This document shows, piece after piece, positions 10,471 through 25,207 of a DNA stretch of 64,000 nt. The notes under the pieces are model-generated. The model searched no databases. It was not told where the DNA came from and worked only from the letters and a program-made list of their open reading frames with translations. Source of the stretch: Gibbula magus (lineage: Eukaryota; Mollusca; Gastropoda; Trochida; Trochidae); contig OW388298.1 in the NCBI GenBank assembly GCA_936450465.1, forward strand, positions 7,052,035 to 7,116,034. The letters run 5' to 3'. The position numbers were made by a program, and so were the translations under genes. Every line of letters begins with the position of its first letter. Within the stretch, counting starts at the first letter, position 1.

Positions 10471-13400
10471 GTAATAATGCCATTTTTACATATTCATATT
10501 TCAGTTTTAGCATAATATATGCCATGTTTCTTCATTAACCAGGACCTTAATTGCGCTAATTAGACTGTCAATGGAATTAAGGTGACCACCATGACACTGT
10601 CACGCGCATGGGGGAGGTTTTTTTCTCATTTGCAGGTGCCCGTCCAAATTTGCATTTAGTGAGAGGACTGTCACGATGTTTTTCTGCGTGCTCACTGTTA
10701 TCTGTATGCATGCAAATGCAGGTCATACATGAATAAGAGCAAAATAACACAGCACGTGTTTGCGTTGCAAATGTAAACGAAATGTTTATTTATGCGCGGT
10801 AGAATTGAAGGTGTTGATCATCGATTTGACAGCTCGATTGTCTACGGGAGGACGGTGTCCCATATAAAAAAATAGGTTGAGCTCGGGCCATAGAAATGGG
10901 GTTTCGATTGATTCGGGGCTCACGGTTTTACCAGTTTTCTCAGACTCATTTAAATAGAGATAATGCTCTAATCAAATCGTGACAGTGACAATCTAGTTAA
11001 TCCCTAAACAACGTTATTCTGTTATGGAATGTTGGCTGTGTTTTTGAGAATGTAACAAAACAAGCGGTGAAGGGCTGGCTGTCAGTCGTCTGTGGGGGAT
11101 GACCTAACCTTCGCTGGGTACTGGCCTAGTTACATTTTTACAATCTGAAAGGAATGCAGCCCAGCCCTGGGTTTGTAATACAATATCCTCTGTAATAAAA
11201 AAGGGGTAAATATTTTAGGACAAAGGAATATTATTTTATTCATGTAAATATCTGTTTATATTGTTTATTAAGGGAATCCAACAATCTACCTGTGATGAAT
11301 ATTAAATAATTTTTTCATGAATATTTGCATTGTCAATAAAGGTGACCATTACATAAATATGTATAGTTGGAAAGAAGATATTTAATGCAAAGTTTCAATA
11401 TGAAGGTTTTTATGGAAAGTTTAACAAGAAGTGAAGAAAATAATAATAATAGTCTATTTTCATGGCTGTAGGAAAACTCGTATCCAAAACGAACTCGTAC
11501 CCACAAAAATCGGTGAACTCGTACCCAAATCCACAGGAGAACTCGTACCCACTTTTTATTTGTGGTATTAGATTACATATGATATGATACATATAGTCAC
11601 TAAAATGGATGTCATAGACTTGAGTTTAGCCTTTGCGATCATCCACTTCACAACACAATTAGGAAATAATTAATTGGAGGCAATGTATAGGTGAATAGAC
11701 TTTCATTTGAGAGAAAGAACCTTACTTTTAATTGTTTTCTTTAAAAATGTTAAATGTAGAACCGAACAAATCTTTAGAAATCCAATATCAAGAAGTTTTA
11801 TAAATGTATGTTTGGGAAGTGTCATGAAAACAAATATACTTACATGGGGAGGGCCATTAAAAAAGGGGAAAATCATATTTTTATGTACAAACCCGAAAAT
11901 AAAATCAATGACCATGCATGTAAAACACGAGAGTATTTCTGTATGTGTGTAATAAATAAAATTGACGATGTATGTATAATACGAAAGTATATATGTTATG
12001 CTGGATGGTACGAAACTATGCAATAAATATCATTCAAAAGCAATATTATTGTCTTACCTCTCCTGTTAATCTATGAAAAATAAGTGGGTACGAGTTCTCC
12101 GATTTTTTTGGGTACGAGTTATCATTGGGTACGATTTCCCGGTGGGGACGAGTTCGTTTTGTGTGCGAGTTTTCCGCATCCCATTTGTAGAGCGCTTTTC
12201 TCCATGACATCATGGCAATTAGAAATGTTATTAAAAATAGAAAACTATTTCATAGAATCAATTATAGTCTAAAAAGTATAATTTTGCTTCAAAATGGCAT
12301 GTCTGCAGTGTCAAAATATATGTTCTAAAGAATGTTAAAAAAGAGTGGAGCCTAAGAAATGGCTGAAATTTAAAAAAACGCTCCTTTCATTGATTACAGT
12401 AAATCAGTGTCTCATGTTTGACATGTTGTTTTGGTGCCTGCATTGATCATCGTGTATCTGTTTGGAACTGTACTCTGGTTATGCCCCTATTTCAGTACGA
12501 GCCTTATTGTCACGAATGATCACGAAAGAGAAAATTTTCACATTCGTAGACAATTCGTAATAAATTCTTGGAATGCGTAAATGATTCAGCAACATTTCTC
12601 CAATTCTTGGTATTCGTGAACAAATTTTGATTTTTTTTCAGAAATGTTCAGGAAACCGCTACGAATTCAAAATTCGTAGTTGCTTCAAAAACTATTCGTA
12701 ACTAATTTGTGTAGTTCGTAACAAGTTTGTAAACAGTTCTTGGAAATTCGTGGTTGATAATTTTAATGGTCTCACCCTAAATTACTTACGATTCATCCAC
12801 AAATCATTTACGAATGTCCCGAATTAAGTTTGAAAATTCGTAGTATCTTCGCAACTGTTTCTTAATTATTTCGTACAATTAGTAAATAATTTGTATTTGT
12901 TTCGTAGGGTTTTGACCGTTTCAGCATGAAAATCTACGAATTTTGGCAAACATTTTGCTTAAAGATAATAGAATCTCTCTGTTTTTTCTCTGGTAATTCG
13001 TTTATTCATATAGACAATACTTTCAACTAAACAAAACACATAAGATTATTTCGAAGCGTCAACTACCTACTAAGATATGGCCATTCAAAGTGAGTAAAAT
13101 TGGCCAGCTGATTATCCCAATCCTTAAACAGTCTGCCGGGCCACCGTTAGCTTTCGTTAGCGATGTGACGTCATACACAGGAGTTGCTTAATGAAATCTT
13201 TAGTCAATTTCTCGATTTTCGTCGATAATCCGTTTAAAACATAATAAGAACGTTTCGACATTACAAGTTTCCGATAGAATGGGTATCTGTGCATCCGTTG
13301 GGAGTAATTTCGGAGTTTTTGGAGTATTTTTCGATATTCTATCGCTGATTTTAGATTTGTTCTTTTCCCAATCGGGTGGAGTCTTAGGTTATCTTATAGG

Positions 13401-16400
13401 CTACAATAGGTTTTGAAATGAATAACTGACAAATCAAAGATAAAAAAAAAATAACATGCAATTGTGCTTGATTTTGTGTTTGAAGAAGCGTATCGTTTCA
13501 AATCTACTGCATCATTATTTCTCATGGTGACTTTATATTGCTAATAGAATAGTTGCATTATAACTAAGAAAATCATATCATTTTCATCATTGTTACTGGT
13601 TTACACATTTTTTAGATACAAATATTCGGGCTATCTTTAAATCTATAGTCGTGTACATTTACAATTACTTAGATTCGGTGTAATATCACTGACCTAACAT
13701 AAACATTCATTAGATTATAGCATTGCATGAGCTTTACTAAAAATCATCAGACTTTCTCATTTTCCTAGCATGATATAAAACAGGCCTTGCATTTTATATT
13801 ACATGTATTGTTTGGTGGTCAATTCATGTGTTTTTGGAAATAAAATAATGTTTAAATCACATCGGATAAAAATATGGAAAATGAATCTTTCCCATGTGCG
13901 CTTTGAGCATGCTGTGGCATGGAAAAATGCGCGGTACAAGTACTCTGTTATTATTATTATTTTCAAATGAAAGAATTGTAACTATAGAACTTTGATCAAC
14001 TCGCCATGACCTTGTGTTGTTTGGTTTGCAATTTAAAAAATATTACTCAGGCTATAGTTCAGTCGTGTAGATTTTCCCTCTTATTTAATATTTAGTTAGT
14101 TATTTAAGTTAGAGTGTCAATAACGCAACTACATCACTTATTACATATCGTTACATTGATAAACAAACATATGGAAAATATATTTTGTTATTTCGCAAAT
14201 GGACGAATGTGAAAATAAAAATTATTTAACATACCCATGAGTCAATGAATGAGGTGTGTTAACATCGTTATAATGTGTATGAAATGTGTAATAGATCTCT
14301 GTGACGTTTGAACATCTTCATCATCTGACATGCGTGCCGCCGCCATATTGGGCAATGATAAGAATTGTTTCAAAACACATTGCAGAATTATGGGTCCAGC
14401 AATGGTCGCATCACGTATTAAACAGTGTTGACATCTGCTGCAATTTGTAGTACGTTTTACGGGGCGTGTATATATGTAATTTTGTTGTATAAGGACAACG
14501 GTAAATATGTTATTTAAGCAGTTATGTAAGGCTAATTCTAGTGGATTCTGCCAATAGACGGCAAGCGACTCCTGTGTATTACGTCACAAGGCCTAGAAAG
14601 CAGCATTCGGTCTCGCCTAAAGTTTTACGAGGCGTAATTGAGCGGCGTTCTAAAAAGGCCTTATAAAAGGTGTTTATTGGTTGAATTGACATATATCAAG
14701 TGGAATCCTCGTCATCTTTGAATATGCTTGAATAAAAACCGAAAAGTGATATGGTCGAGGTTTGTGTATCTTTAAGTGAAATTGCTGTTCACAAATTTTG
14801 CCGAAAGTTTACGAATTTATACAATTACGTATTCGTGGTTATTCCTGATAATTTCGTGGTTATTCCTGATAATTTAGCTCGTAGTGAAATAGGGGCATTA
14901 ATCATCTTTTTGAAAAATTCAGGTTTATTATCTTTTTGAAAATTTAATATTACTGTACCTGGAAATCACACAGTGTTAGTCAAAGCGAATTCTTTTCAAT
15001 TGACAGTTTTCTCTATAGAGATGCAATTTTTCTCTCAAAAGTTTAATCAAAGTCATTTCTTTCCATGTTACCTCTGTTAAAAGTGGTAATTTTTCATGCA
15101 TCTATCAAAATATGAAATATCAATACTGTTCTTATTTCTATCCAATTAAAGGTTTCGTTACTTCCCTGACTGTCTTCATATAAGAAACCAAGAAAGCTAA
15201 GAGAGGTTATGTGGGGAGGAATGACTTGAGTAACCCCTGTGGGGAGAGAATGTAACAGAGGTAATGTGGGAGGAATGATTTGAGTAACCTCTGTGGGGAG
15301 AGAATGTAACAGAGGTAATGTGGGAAGGAATGACTTGAGTAACCTCTGTGGGGAGAGAATGTAACAGAGGTAATGTGGGAGGAATGACTTGAGTTACCTC
15401 TATGGGGAGAGAATGTAACAGAGGTAATGTGGGGAGGAATTAATTGAGTAACCTTTGTGGGGAGAGAATGTAACAGAGGTAATGTGGGAAGGAATGACTT
15501 GAGTAACCTTTGTGGGGAGAGAATGTAACAGAGGTAATGTGGGGAGGAATGACTTGAGTAACCTTTGTGGGGAGAGAATGTAACAGAGGTAATGTGGAAA
15601 GAAATGACTTGAGTAACCTCTGTGGGGAGAGAATGTAACAGGTAATGTGGGAGGAATGACTTGAGTAACCTCTGTGGGGAGAGAATGTAACAGAGGTAAT
15701 GTGGGAAGGAATGAATGTGGGGAGGAATGACTTAAGTAACCTTTGTGGGGAGAGAATGTAACAGAGGTAATGTGGAAAGAAATGACTTGAGTAACCTCTG
15801 TGGGGAGAGAATGTAACAGGTAATGTGGGAGGAATGACTTGAGTAACCTCTGTGGGGAGAGAATGTAACAGAGGTAATGTGGGGAGGAATGACTTGAGTA
15901 ACCTCTGTGGGGAGAGAATGTAACAGAGGTAATGTGGGGAGGAATGACTTGAGTAACCTTTGTTGGGAGAGAATGTAACAGAGGTAATGTGGGAGGAATG
16001 ACTTGAGTAACCTCTGTGGGGAGAGAATGTAACAGAGGTAATGTGGGGAGGAATTAATTGAGTAACCTTTGTGGGGAGAGAATGTAACAGAGGTAATGTG
16101 GGAGGAATGACTTGAGTTACCTCTGTGGGGAGAGAATGTAACAGGTAATGTGGGGAGGAATGACTTGAGTAACCTCTGTGGGGAGAGAATGTAACAGAGG
16201 TAATGTGGGGAGGGATGAATCGATGAATCTCTATTTGGAGAGAATGTCACAGAGGGTATGTGGGAGGAATGACTTGAGTAACCTCTGTGGGGAGAGAATG
16301 TAACAGAGGTAATGTGGGGAGGAATTAATTGAGTAACCTTTGTGGGGAGAGAATGTAACAGAGGTAATGTGGGGAGGAATGACTTGAGTAACCTCTGTGG

Positions 16401-19400
16401 GGAGAGAATGTTACAGAGGTAATGTGGGGAGGAATGACTTGAGTTACCTCTATGGGGAGAGAATGTAACAGAGGTAATGTGGGAAGGAATGACTTGAGTA
16501 ACCTCTGTGGGGAGAGAATGTAACAGAGGTAATGTGGGGAGGAATGACTTGAGTAACCTTTGTGGGGAGAGAATGTAACAGAGGTAATGTGGGGAGGAAT
16601 GACTTGAGTAACCTCTGTGGGGAGAGAATGTAACAGAGGTAATGTGGGAGGAATGACTTGAGTTACCTCTGTGGGGAGAGAATGTAACAGGTAATGTGAG
16701 GAGGAATGACTTGAGTAACCTCTGTGGGGAGAGAATGTAACAGAGGTAATGTGGGGAGGGATGAATCGATGAATCTCTATTTGGAGAGAATGTCACAGAG
16801 GGTATGTGGGAGGAATGACTTGAGTAACCTCTGTGGGGAGAGAATGTAACAGAGGGTCAAATGGGGAGGGATGAATCGATGAATCTCTATTTGGAGAGAA
16901 TGTAACAGAGGGTATGTGGGAGGAATGACTTAAGTAACCTCTGTGGGGAGAGAATGTAACAGAGGGTAAAATGGGGAGGGATGAATCGATGAATCTCTAT
17001 TTGGAGAGAATGTAACAGAGGGTATGTGGGAGGAATGATTTGAGTAACCTCTGTGGGGAGAGAATGTAACAGAGGGTCAAATGGGGAGGGATGAATAGAT
17101 GAATCTCAATTTGGAGAGAATGTAAGAGGGTATGTGGGAGGAATCATTGTATTTCATGTACTGCTGGAGGGTTGTGGCAAGGATATTATCCTGCTTCTTT
17201 GAGAGACACTAATAGATTGTCATACAGGTACAGAAGTATCTAACAAAGGAAACTCCTGTATCTTCCTTCATGTAGAAAATACAAGTGATTTTGTAAAAAT
17301 AGAGGAATAGTTTTAGGTAGGGATAATATTACAATGCGTGTGGGACCCTTTGCAATGGTAAAAGAATTCTACTTCTTTAAATTTTAAGGGACAAAAAGCC
17401 AAAAAGGTGGGCAAATGACCCCAGGACCCCCTCTAGGAACAACACTGTCAACAGTACCAACTTTGACTTTTGCAAGAGAGGCTATTTCATTATTATCGGC
17501 GTGAAACGTGCAATATCTCATCCCAGATTGGACGCTAACAGGGTTGATTTTAATCAGACTGAGTGATTGCTTGCTTGATTTCAGAGAAAAGTAAATTACC
17601 ATTGTAATGTAGACTTGTTCATTTGCTATGCAACTAAAAAAATGTTTTGCATTTGCTTGGAAATAACATGATGATTACAATTGTAATAGATTCAGTAAAA
17701 GGTTTGCTTGTGTTGAAGCTGAACTTGTTATTACTATTTATGTTTTTCCAACTTGATGAATAGTGATGAGGTAACACATGGTTCGGTGGTCGAGGCCAAC
17801 AGGAATTTAATAGTTGTTTTACGGACCCTCATGTTAGGGCTGGATATTGCACTAAATTATATATTGTGATACATAGAGATTATTAACCGAGGAAGTGTGT
17901 CATATGACTTTTAATAATAATAATAATAACACTTTATTGTCCTCCTTACAATTCGGAAATTCGATTTGTGCCAGTGGCACCAGGCAGCCCTGTGCAGCGA
18001 CAGTTCAAGCGTTGTTCTGTCCTTATGATGCTGAGTGTAAAGCAAGGAAGCAACTCCCATCTTTTAACGTCTTTTGGTATGACACTGCCAGGATTCGAAC
18101 CCCGACCTACCGGGTGACGAGCGGACACTCTACCAACTGAGCTACATCCCCGGTGACGAAACGAGTTTGAATTTTTGTATTGCTTGAGCAAGAGCGAGGG
18201 TTATGCACAAATTTGCATGAGTTTCTTTTATGGCACACTTTTGAGTGTAATAATTTATATATTACCCATTCTAGTCCATAGCCTCTGTATTGCGATAATA
18301 TTGCAATATATTGAATGAACTTTATTTATAAGTTTAACCACTACACTACTAGTTAACATTATATTTTAGATGACAGTGTTGTCCCTAGAGGGGGTCCTGG
18401 GGACATTTGCCCATCTTTTTGGCTTGGTGTCCCTTAAAATTTGGAGAAGTACACGGTTACTTTTACCATTGCAAAGGGTCCCACTTGTTCAGAAATGTCC
18501 AAAATGACCCCCTACGCAGATCACCTAGGAACAACACTGGATGAAATAGTCGCAGTACTTTCAAATTACAGGATATTTCTCAAAAATATGAAAACAAATT
18601 TGATTCAGTGAATTCAAAAATAGCAGCTTTCACTTGAAATACATCTGATTATGACATCATCTAATAAAGTGCATCCTCGGTTCAAGTGCTTATTGGAGAT
18701 CCAGCGCTTAGTAGAGTTTTAGTGCTTATTGGAGATCCAGCGCTTAGTAGAGTTTTAGTGCTTATTGGAGATCCAGCGCTTAGTAGAGTTTTAGTGCTTA
18801 TTGGAGATCCAGTGCTTAGTAGAGTTTTAGTGCTTATTGGAGATCCTGCGCTTAGTAGAGTTTTAGTGCTTATTGGAGATCCAGTGCTTTGTAGAGTTCT
18901 AGTGCTTATTGGAGATCCAGCGCTTAGTAGAGTTTTAGTGCTTATTGGAGATCCAGTGCTTAGTAGAGTTTTAGTGCTTATTGGAGATCCTGCGCTTAGT
19001 AGAGTTTTAGTGCTTATTGGAGATCCAGTGCTTAGTAGAGTTCTAGTGCTTATTGGAGATCCAGTGCTTAGTAGAGTTTTAGTGCTTATTGGAGATCCTG
19101 CGCTTAGTAGAGTTTTAGTGCTTATTGGAGATCCTGCGCTTAGTAGAGTTTTAGTGCTTATTGGAGATGCAGTGCTTAGTAGAGTTTTAGTGCTTATTGG
19201 AGATCCAGCGCTTAGTAGAGTTTTAGTGCTTATTGGAGATCCTGCGCTTAGTAGAGTTCTAGTGCTTATTGGAGATCCAGCGCTTAGTAGAGTTCTAGTG
19301 CTTATTGGAGATCCAGCGCTTAGTAGAGTTTTAGTGCTTATTGGAGATCCAGTGCTTAGTAGAGTTTTAGTGCTTATTGGAGATCCTGCGCTTAGTAGAG

Positions 19401-22400
19401 TTTTAGTGCTTATTGGAGATCCAGTGCTTAGTAGAGTTCTAGTGCTTATTGGAGATCCAGCGCTTAGTAGAGTTTTAGTGCTTATTGGAGATCCAGTGCT
19501 TAGTAGAGTTTTAGTGCTTATTGGAGATCCAGCGCTTAGTAGAGTTCTAGTGCTTATTGGAGATCCAGTGCTTAGTAGAGTTTTAGTGCTTATTGGAGAT
19601 CCAGCGCTTAGTAGAGTTTTAGTGCTTATTGGAGATCCAGTGCTTAGTAGAGTTTTAGTGCTTATTGGAGATCCAGTGCTTAGTAGAGTTCAAGTGCTTA
19701 TTGGAGATCCAGCGCTTAGTAGAGTTTTAGTGCTTATTGGAGATCCAGTGCTTAGTAGAGTTTTAGTGCTTATTGGAGATCCAGTGCTTAGTAGAGTTTT
19801 AGTGCTTTTTGGAGATCCAGTGCTTAGTAGAGTTTTAGTGCTTATTGGAGATCCAGCGCTTAGTAGAGTTTTAGTGCTTATTGGAGATCCAGTGCTTAGT
19901 AGAGTTTTAGTGCTTATTGGAGATCCAGTGCTTAGTAGAGTTCAAGTGCTTATTGGAGATCCAGTGCTTAGTAGAGTTTTAGTGCTTATTATAGAGCTCC
20001 AGTACTTACTTGAGATTCAGTGCTTACTAGAGATCCAGTGCTTATTAGAGACCCAGTGCTTATTAAGCGCTTAGTAAATGCTTAGTGCTTCTTATAGGCT
20101 TGCTTATTGGAAACCCAGTGCTTGTTACAGTAAATACTTCAGATGCACACAAGCACTGCACTTATTCCTGGTTTTCTCCATATTTGTCAAAATCTTTGTA
20201 AGAGAATCTGTAAACCATCTAAGTTAATCGTTTTTGCTTTACTGAGACATTTTTCGGAGACACGAGTACAAGGTCAAGGTCAGAGATCAAACACAGACGC
20301 TTTTCCAAGAAAGAATCAAAAAGTAAAAACCCAGACAAAAAACTCAGGAGGACAAGTCACATGATGATAATTTAGAAATCAGAAGGTGAATGTATGAATA
20401 TTTATCATGTAGGGTCACAGCTGACAGGACTTTTTGTGAGAATATTTACAAATACATGTTTAGAAATTGTCATTTATTCACATTTATTCAAAGTAAATGT
20501 TTAACGATGCACGTTTACAATATTCTCCGACTGTATGAATAATGAAGCTTATGGTAAAACGATATTTTTGCAAGTTCATAAATATTGAAGGGATGTCGGT
20601 GTTGTGCTTGGGTAATTGTCTGTTCGAGTTTGGGTAGTTATGAGAAACGGATTTGGAGGAGCGTTACTCCATTGCACCAAGTTCAGCTACACAGGTGGGT
20701 GAATTTGTTAGGTTTTTTTTCTAAACAATTTTTTTTTCTTCGACAGTGTTTTTTTTTTCTTTAATGATTTTTTTCTTTTTCTATGTTCTTGTATAAAATT
20801 CCTTTATTCTACTTTTAGAGTTTTATACGTGGGTGAATTTCATATAAAATATTACACCTTTGATTTCAAACTAAATTGAAAATTAAATTTGAATACATTT
20901 TTTTAACTTGGTTTTGCAGTGTATGAAATAAGTTTGAAAAGAATCCAGCCAAAAAGGATAATTTGTGAAATTTAAATGACAAAATTAAAAAAACTCTAAT
21001 CTAAAATTTACCAGCCTGGACCAAAAGGAAGCAGGTTTTGGGCTGGTGGACAGGTTTTTTCATCCACTGGGATTGGTAAATTTCTCATGTTTAGGAGAAT
21101 AGAATCTGGGGGCGGGATAGCGCAGTGGTTAGCGCGTTCGGCTTCGGATCAAGATGGGGCACGGCAACTTTGTCTGCAGTGGAGAACTGTTCTACAAGCA
21201 GTAAGGTTTGGTTGCAATGCTACACTGAATTTCATAGTATTTCATAGTACCACCCATGGTTCGCTAGTTCCAGCCGATGCTCGCAGGTTTCACCGCAATG
21301 CATAGCCACATGACTTTGCGGGCTTTCTCCCTGCCATAATACTAGTAGCCGCGATATAAGTGAAATACTCTTGAAAGCGGCGTTAAACCCTAACTCATCT
21401 CAATAGATTCAACTTCTATACCATACCGCCCAGCGGCTCTCGGCTTTTAGATGGAGGAATATTCTGTACATTGTTGATACGTTATGTAACATACGTTCTA
21501 GAGTCCCATGGTTTGCTTGCTGTTGCATTTAGCTCTGACACTAAAGATTTCCTCTCAGCAAAGGAAATTGACTTATGCAATAATGCTCTGATTGTATGAT
21601 GTAGTGAGGATGTAGATGGTTGTTCCAAATCCTTCTTGTAAAATGACAAAAGCTTGAGTCAAGGGCATTGTATGAAAAATAAGGCAATGTGATGTCTAGG
21701 GTGCAAGTCGCCCTTCTTAGGTTAAGTGATTTTGGGCATGCAACTTAATTCTGTTATACTCGTCAACAAATGTTAAGAATTTGTATGAAATTTTGGTAAG
21801 AAATGCGTCAAAATGGATAAAAAGAAAATTTATGCAGTGAACAAATACTTGCAAAGATAAACTCCATCTAAAAAGGACACCGATAAAGATACACTTAGGA
21901 ATGATTCCCTTTCCTATGCCCCTGCAGGGGTTAAAAAGGGCAGCAAAACTTAAGCATACCACAGCTGCTCTTATTTTTTTATTATATTTTATGTGTCAAT
22001 AAGTCATGGACTTGCAGCTGTGGTTTTTTTTAACTAAGTCACCAAACTTTAAATTAAAGTCATGCATGTTAAAGGGGCAGGGATCGACACTCGCTCTAGT
22101 CCGCTGGCCCGAGGCTAGTGAAAATTCAGAAGGGCTAGTGAAATTTGTTTACAGATTAACATATGTCGCTAGCCTGAAGAGCACTTCGGGCTAGTAAAGA
22201 TTTCCAGCGAGCGTCTACCCCTGAAGGGGCAGTAGCACGTTTTTTATTTTTTCAAATTTCCCATTTATAATGATAGTTTATGGCATTTATATTTAATATA
22301 GAGGGTAAAACATCTTATAACACAAACTAATTTTCCGTAGTGGTAGTAACAGTGTTGCGTATAAATCAAAAATTGCATAGCGGCCATTTTATTGTTAACA

Positions 22401-25175
22401 CATTTTATCATTTTGAATGACAAAAACGATTCCCATGGCTTTACGTAGCCATGTACACTTATTTTTTTAACTTGATTTTCCGCAGAGAGAATGGTGTTTT
22501 ACTTTTAGTGACAATATATTTCAAATACATTTCATCAACTTATTTGAGCCAAAAAACGTGCTACTGCCCCTTTAACAGCTGATTGTTTCGAAAGGGAGAC
22601 AAGTCATTGGGGTAGGAGGCGTTGGCGGTCCAGAAGTTTTTACACCGTGGTTTCCATCAAATTTTTCAAACAAGTTTCAAACAGGTGATGAGGGGGAAAC
22701 CTCTTGAACCCTCTCTGCACCCGGCAGTCGCATTGCTGTAGAACCTGTAAGCATTGGCTGGAACTTGAGTTACGGCGATGCATCACAGAAGACGAAATTG
22801 CGAAGATCGCTTGATTCAGAGTCCAACTGTTATCATTGTGCTATGTAACATTGTTATATTTGGGATAACACTACTTTCAATAGTACAAATTCTTGTACTT
22901 TTTCAGAGTAAGGCAACTATCGCCAGCATTGACTGTACCAACAGCTTACCACACGACCATTTCGCCTCGCCTCTATTGTGCTATGTGTTCTAACATTTCT
23001 TTGTTTTGTGACCAGGTGGCGGGATGAACGGCGACCTTGCTGCAAGTTCGGGTGACACACAGGAAGGGGAGGACGACTCTATCAAACCACTCAACTTGGT
23101 GAGTCGTCTAGTCCTAAAAGTTTGAGATGGTATTGCAATACGTACCACAATATATTGCAAGATCCTCTGACAATGCAATATTTCTCAAGAAACCATTCTA
23201 ACTAGTGCCAATGATATTGCAACATGCTAAATGAACTCTACATTCAACTGTTGTACTTCTTTTTGCAGTTTAAAGATGAGACTTGATAAAATGGCTTTCA
23301 GATCTTTAAAAAGATCATTTGTAATACAATACAGTCCAACACACAATCAAGCACTTCAAAATAATTTTCTTTATACAACTTAAGCCAGTAAATGTGCCTT
23401 TTACAAGAGAAATGAATAAATTTGACTTAATATTTGTTGGTGCAATATATTGCGATATGAAAATCGTATTGCAATACGTGTATTGCACAAGTCTGTATTG
23501 CAATATATTGGTATTGCAATAATATTGCACAGCCTTAGTAATTATTGTAATGATAATAAAAATGATAATACAGAAATTTCACGATACGATATTATCACAG
23601 TATCTCAGAACGATGCGATTTGATATAATACGTATCACGATATCCAATTTTTTGTGTTTTCTTCATAAAAGAACATTCATTTTTGAGTGAAAATAAACAA
23701 TTCAACAGTTTAAATATTGATAATGTATACTCAAGTATATTGTCACACCTTTAATGATGACAGATAGTACTGTCTGGGTGTTTTCATATCACATGCTGTA
23801 CCAACCATAGACCCCTTTACCTTCATGAGAGCTTTTGTCAAAGTTTCATAAGTCAAAGTTTGTACATTTGGACCTGATCCCCACTCAAATATGGGCGGGG
23901 CAAAGTTGACCTTTGTGTGATTTCACTATGGGCCGGTTGGTACTGCACAATGGTAAAGTCAATCTCATTTAAATCAGATAATAAGCATTACCAGGGGTTG
24001 AAATTAACCTTTTCAATGCAGTAGCCACATGGACTAGTGCATTTTTAAAAGTTCTAGTCCAGACTTATTCCAGCTAGCCAAATACATCTCCATGATCATT
24101 TCACCTCAAATTCTAACTAGTCCTTTGGACTACCAGTTTTTACACTCTACTAGCCCAGCTTCTTTTTCATTAGCCATGGGCTACCGGACTAGTGCTAATT
24201 TGAACCCTGAATGGTGATCAACATTGAATGAACTATGTCTGTTGTTTGGGGAGGAATGGAACACAGTTTTCGACAATGAAACACAACCTGCAATACCTAA
24301 TACTTGCATTGTTTCCTAAGAGACTTCATAATGTTTTATTATTTCCACCCGAACACTATCAACAATTCATAAACTAAGAGATTTACACTTATTAAAAGCT
24401 CAAAAAACATTACAATATTTTGATTCATAAAACATAGTTTCACATTTTTTTTCACGGAAGGACTCCTCGCCACTAATGGCTGTGATACTGCCGAAACTGC
24501 GTTAAACAATAACTCACTCACTCACCGAAGGACAATTTCTTCTGAATAGTATAAGTCCCCCTGCTATGGATGAAATTGTGTCTATGCGTGGGTGATATGA
24601 AATTGTATATTTTCTGGTTGAGTTGTTTTATGCACATTTGATGTTGGATGTAAAGGTGGAATGTGTAGGGGTGAAATGGGCGACTTTATTATTCTAATTT
24701 ACTCGTTTGAAAAGTAATTTTGGGCACTGGTACACTGAATATTGTGTAAAGAGTCATTCGAGGAAGGGCTTGTTTGTTAGAATTAGGAAAAAATATTTTA
24801 TCTTTCCCCCCAAATGATGTAAAGATTTTTTCCTACTCCAACATGGGCAAGCCTGATGGGAGGTTTACAAAATAATGACATAAAAAAAGATTAATGCTTG
24901 AGGAATATGGTCATACGTTGAATATTTCCAAATAAGTAGTTTGAAAGCAGCATGAAACTCCAAATCAACAGACCTCTCCCTTATTACCTACCATTAAAAT
25001 ATTTTTTTAATTTATGAAATGTAATGCTTTATATAGTCTTTTGGTATTCTTGCATAGCTTTTAATTCTTGTAAATAATGAAATATTGTCTTAAATCGTGG
25101 TTCCCCTAAATGGTGTTCACTGTTCAGTGTTGAAGATAGTAATATGCATAATGCATGACTTCACTTAATGAATTG

Positions 25176-25207
<32 letters not shown>

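Noticed and set aside
15732..16796. 354-codon minus-strand open frame.
   Set aside because: It lies entirely in the 56-bp minisatellite and has no coding context.
18070..18155. A tRNA gene on the minus strand.
   Set aside because: The 3' acceptor strand is missing and the sequence runs into a SINE body with an ATT-type tail.
18684..20060. 462-codon plus-strand open frame with a 12-residue repeat, or a CRISPR-like array.
   Set aside because: The repeat unit is contiguous without unique spacers, there is no ATG, and the frame is open only because the unit is 36 bp. The setting is a eukaryotic intron.
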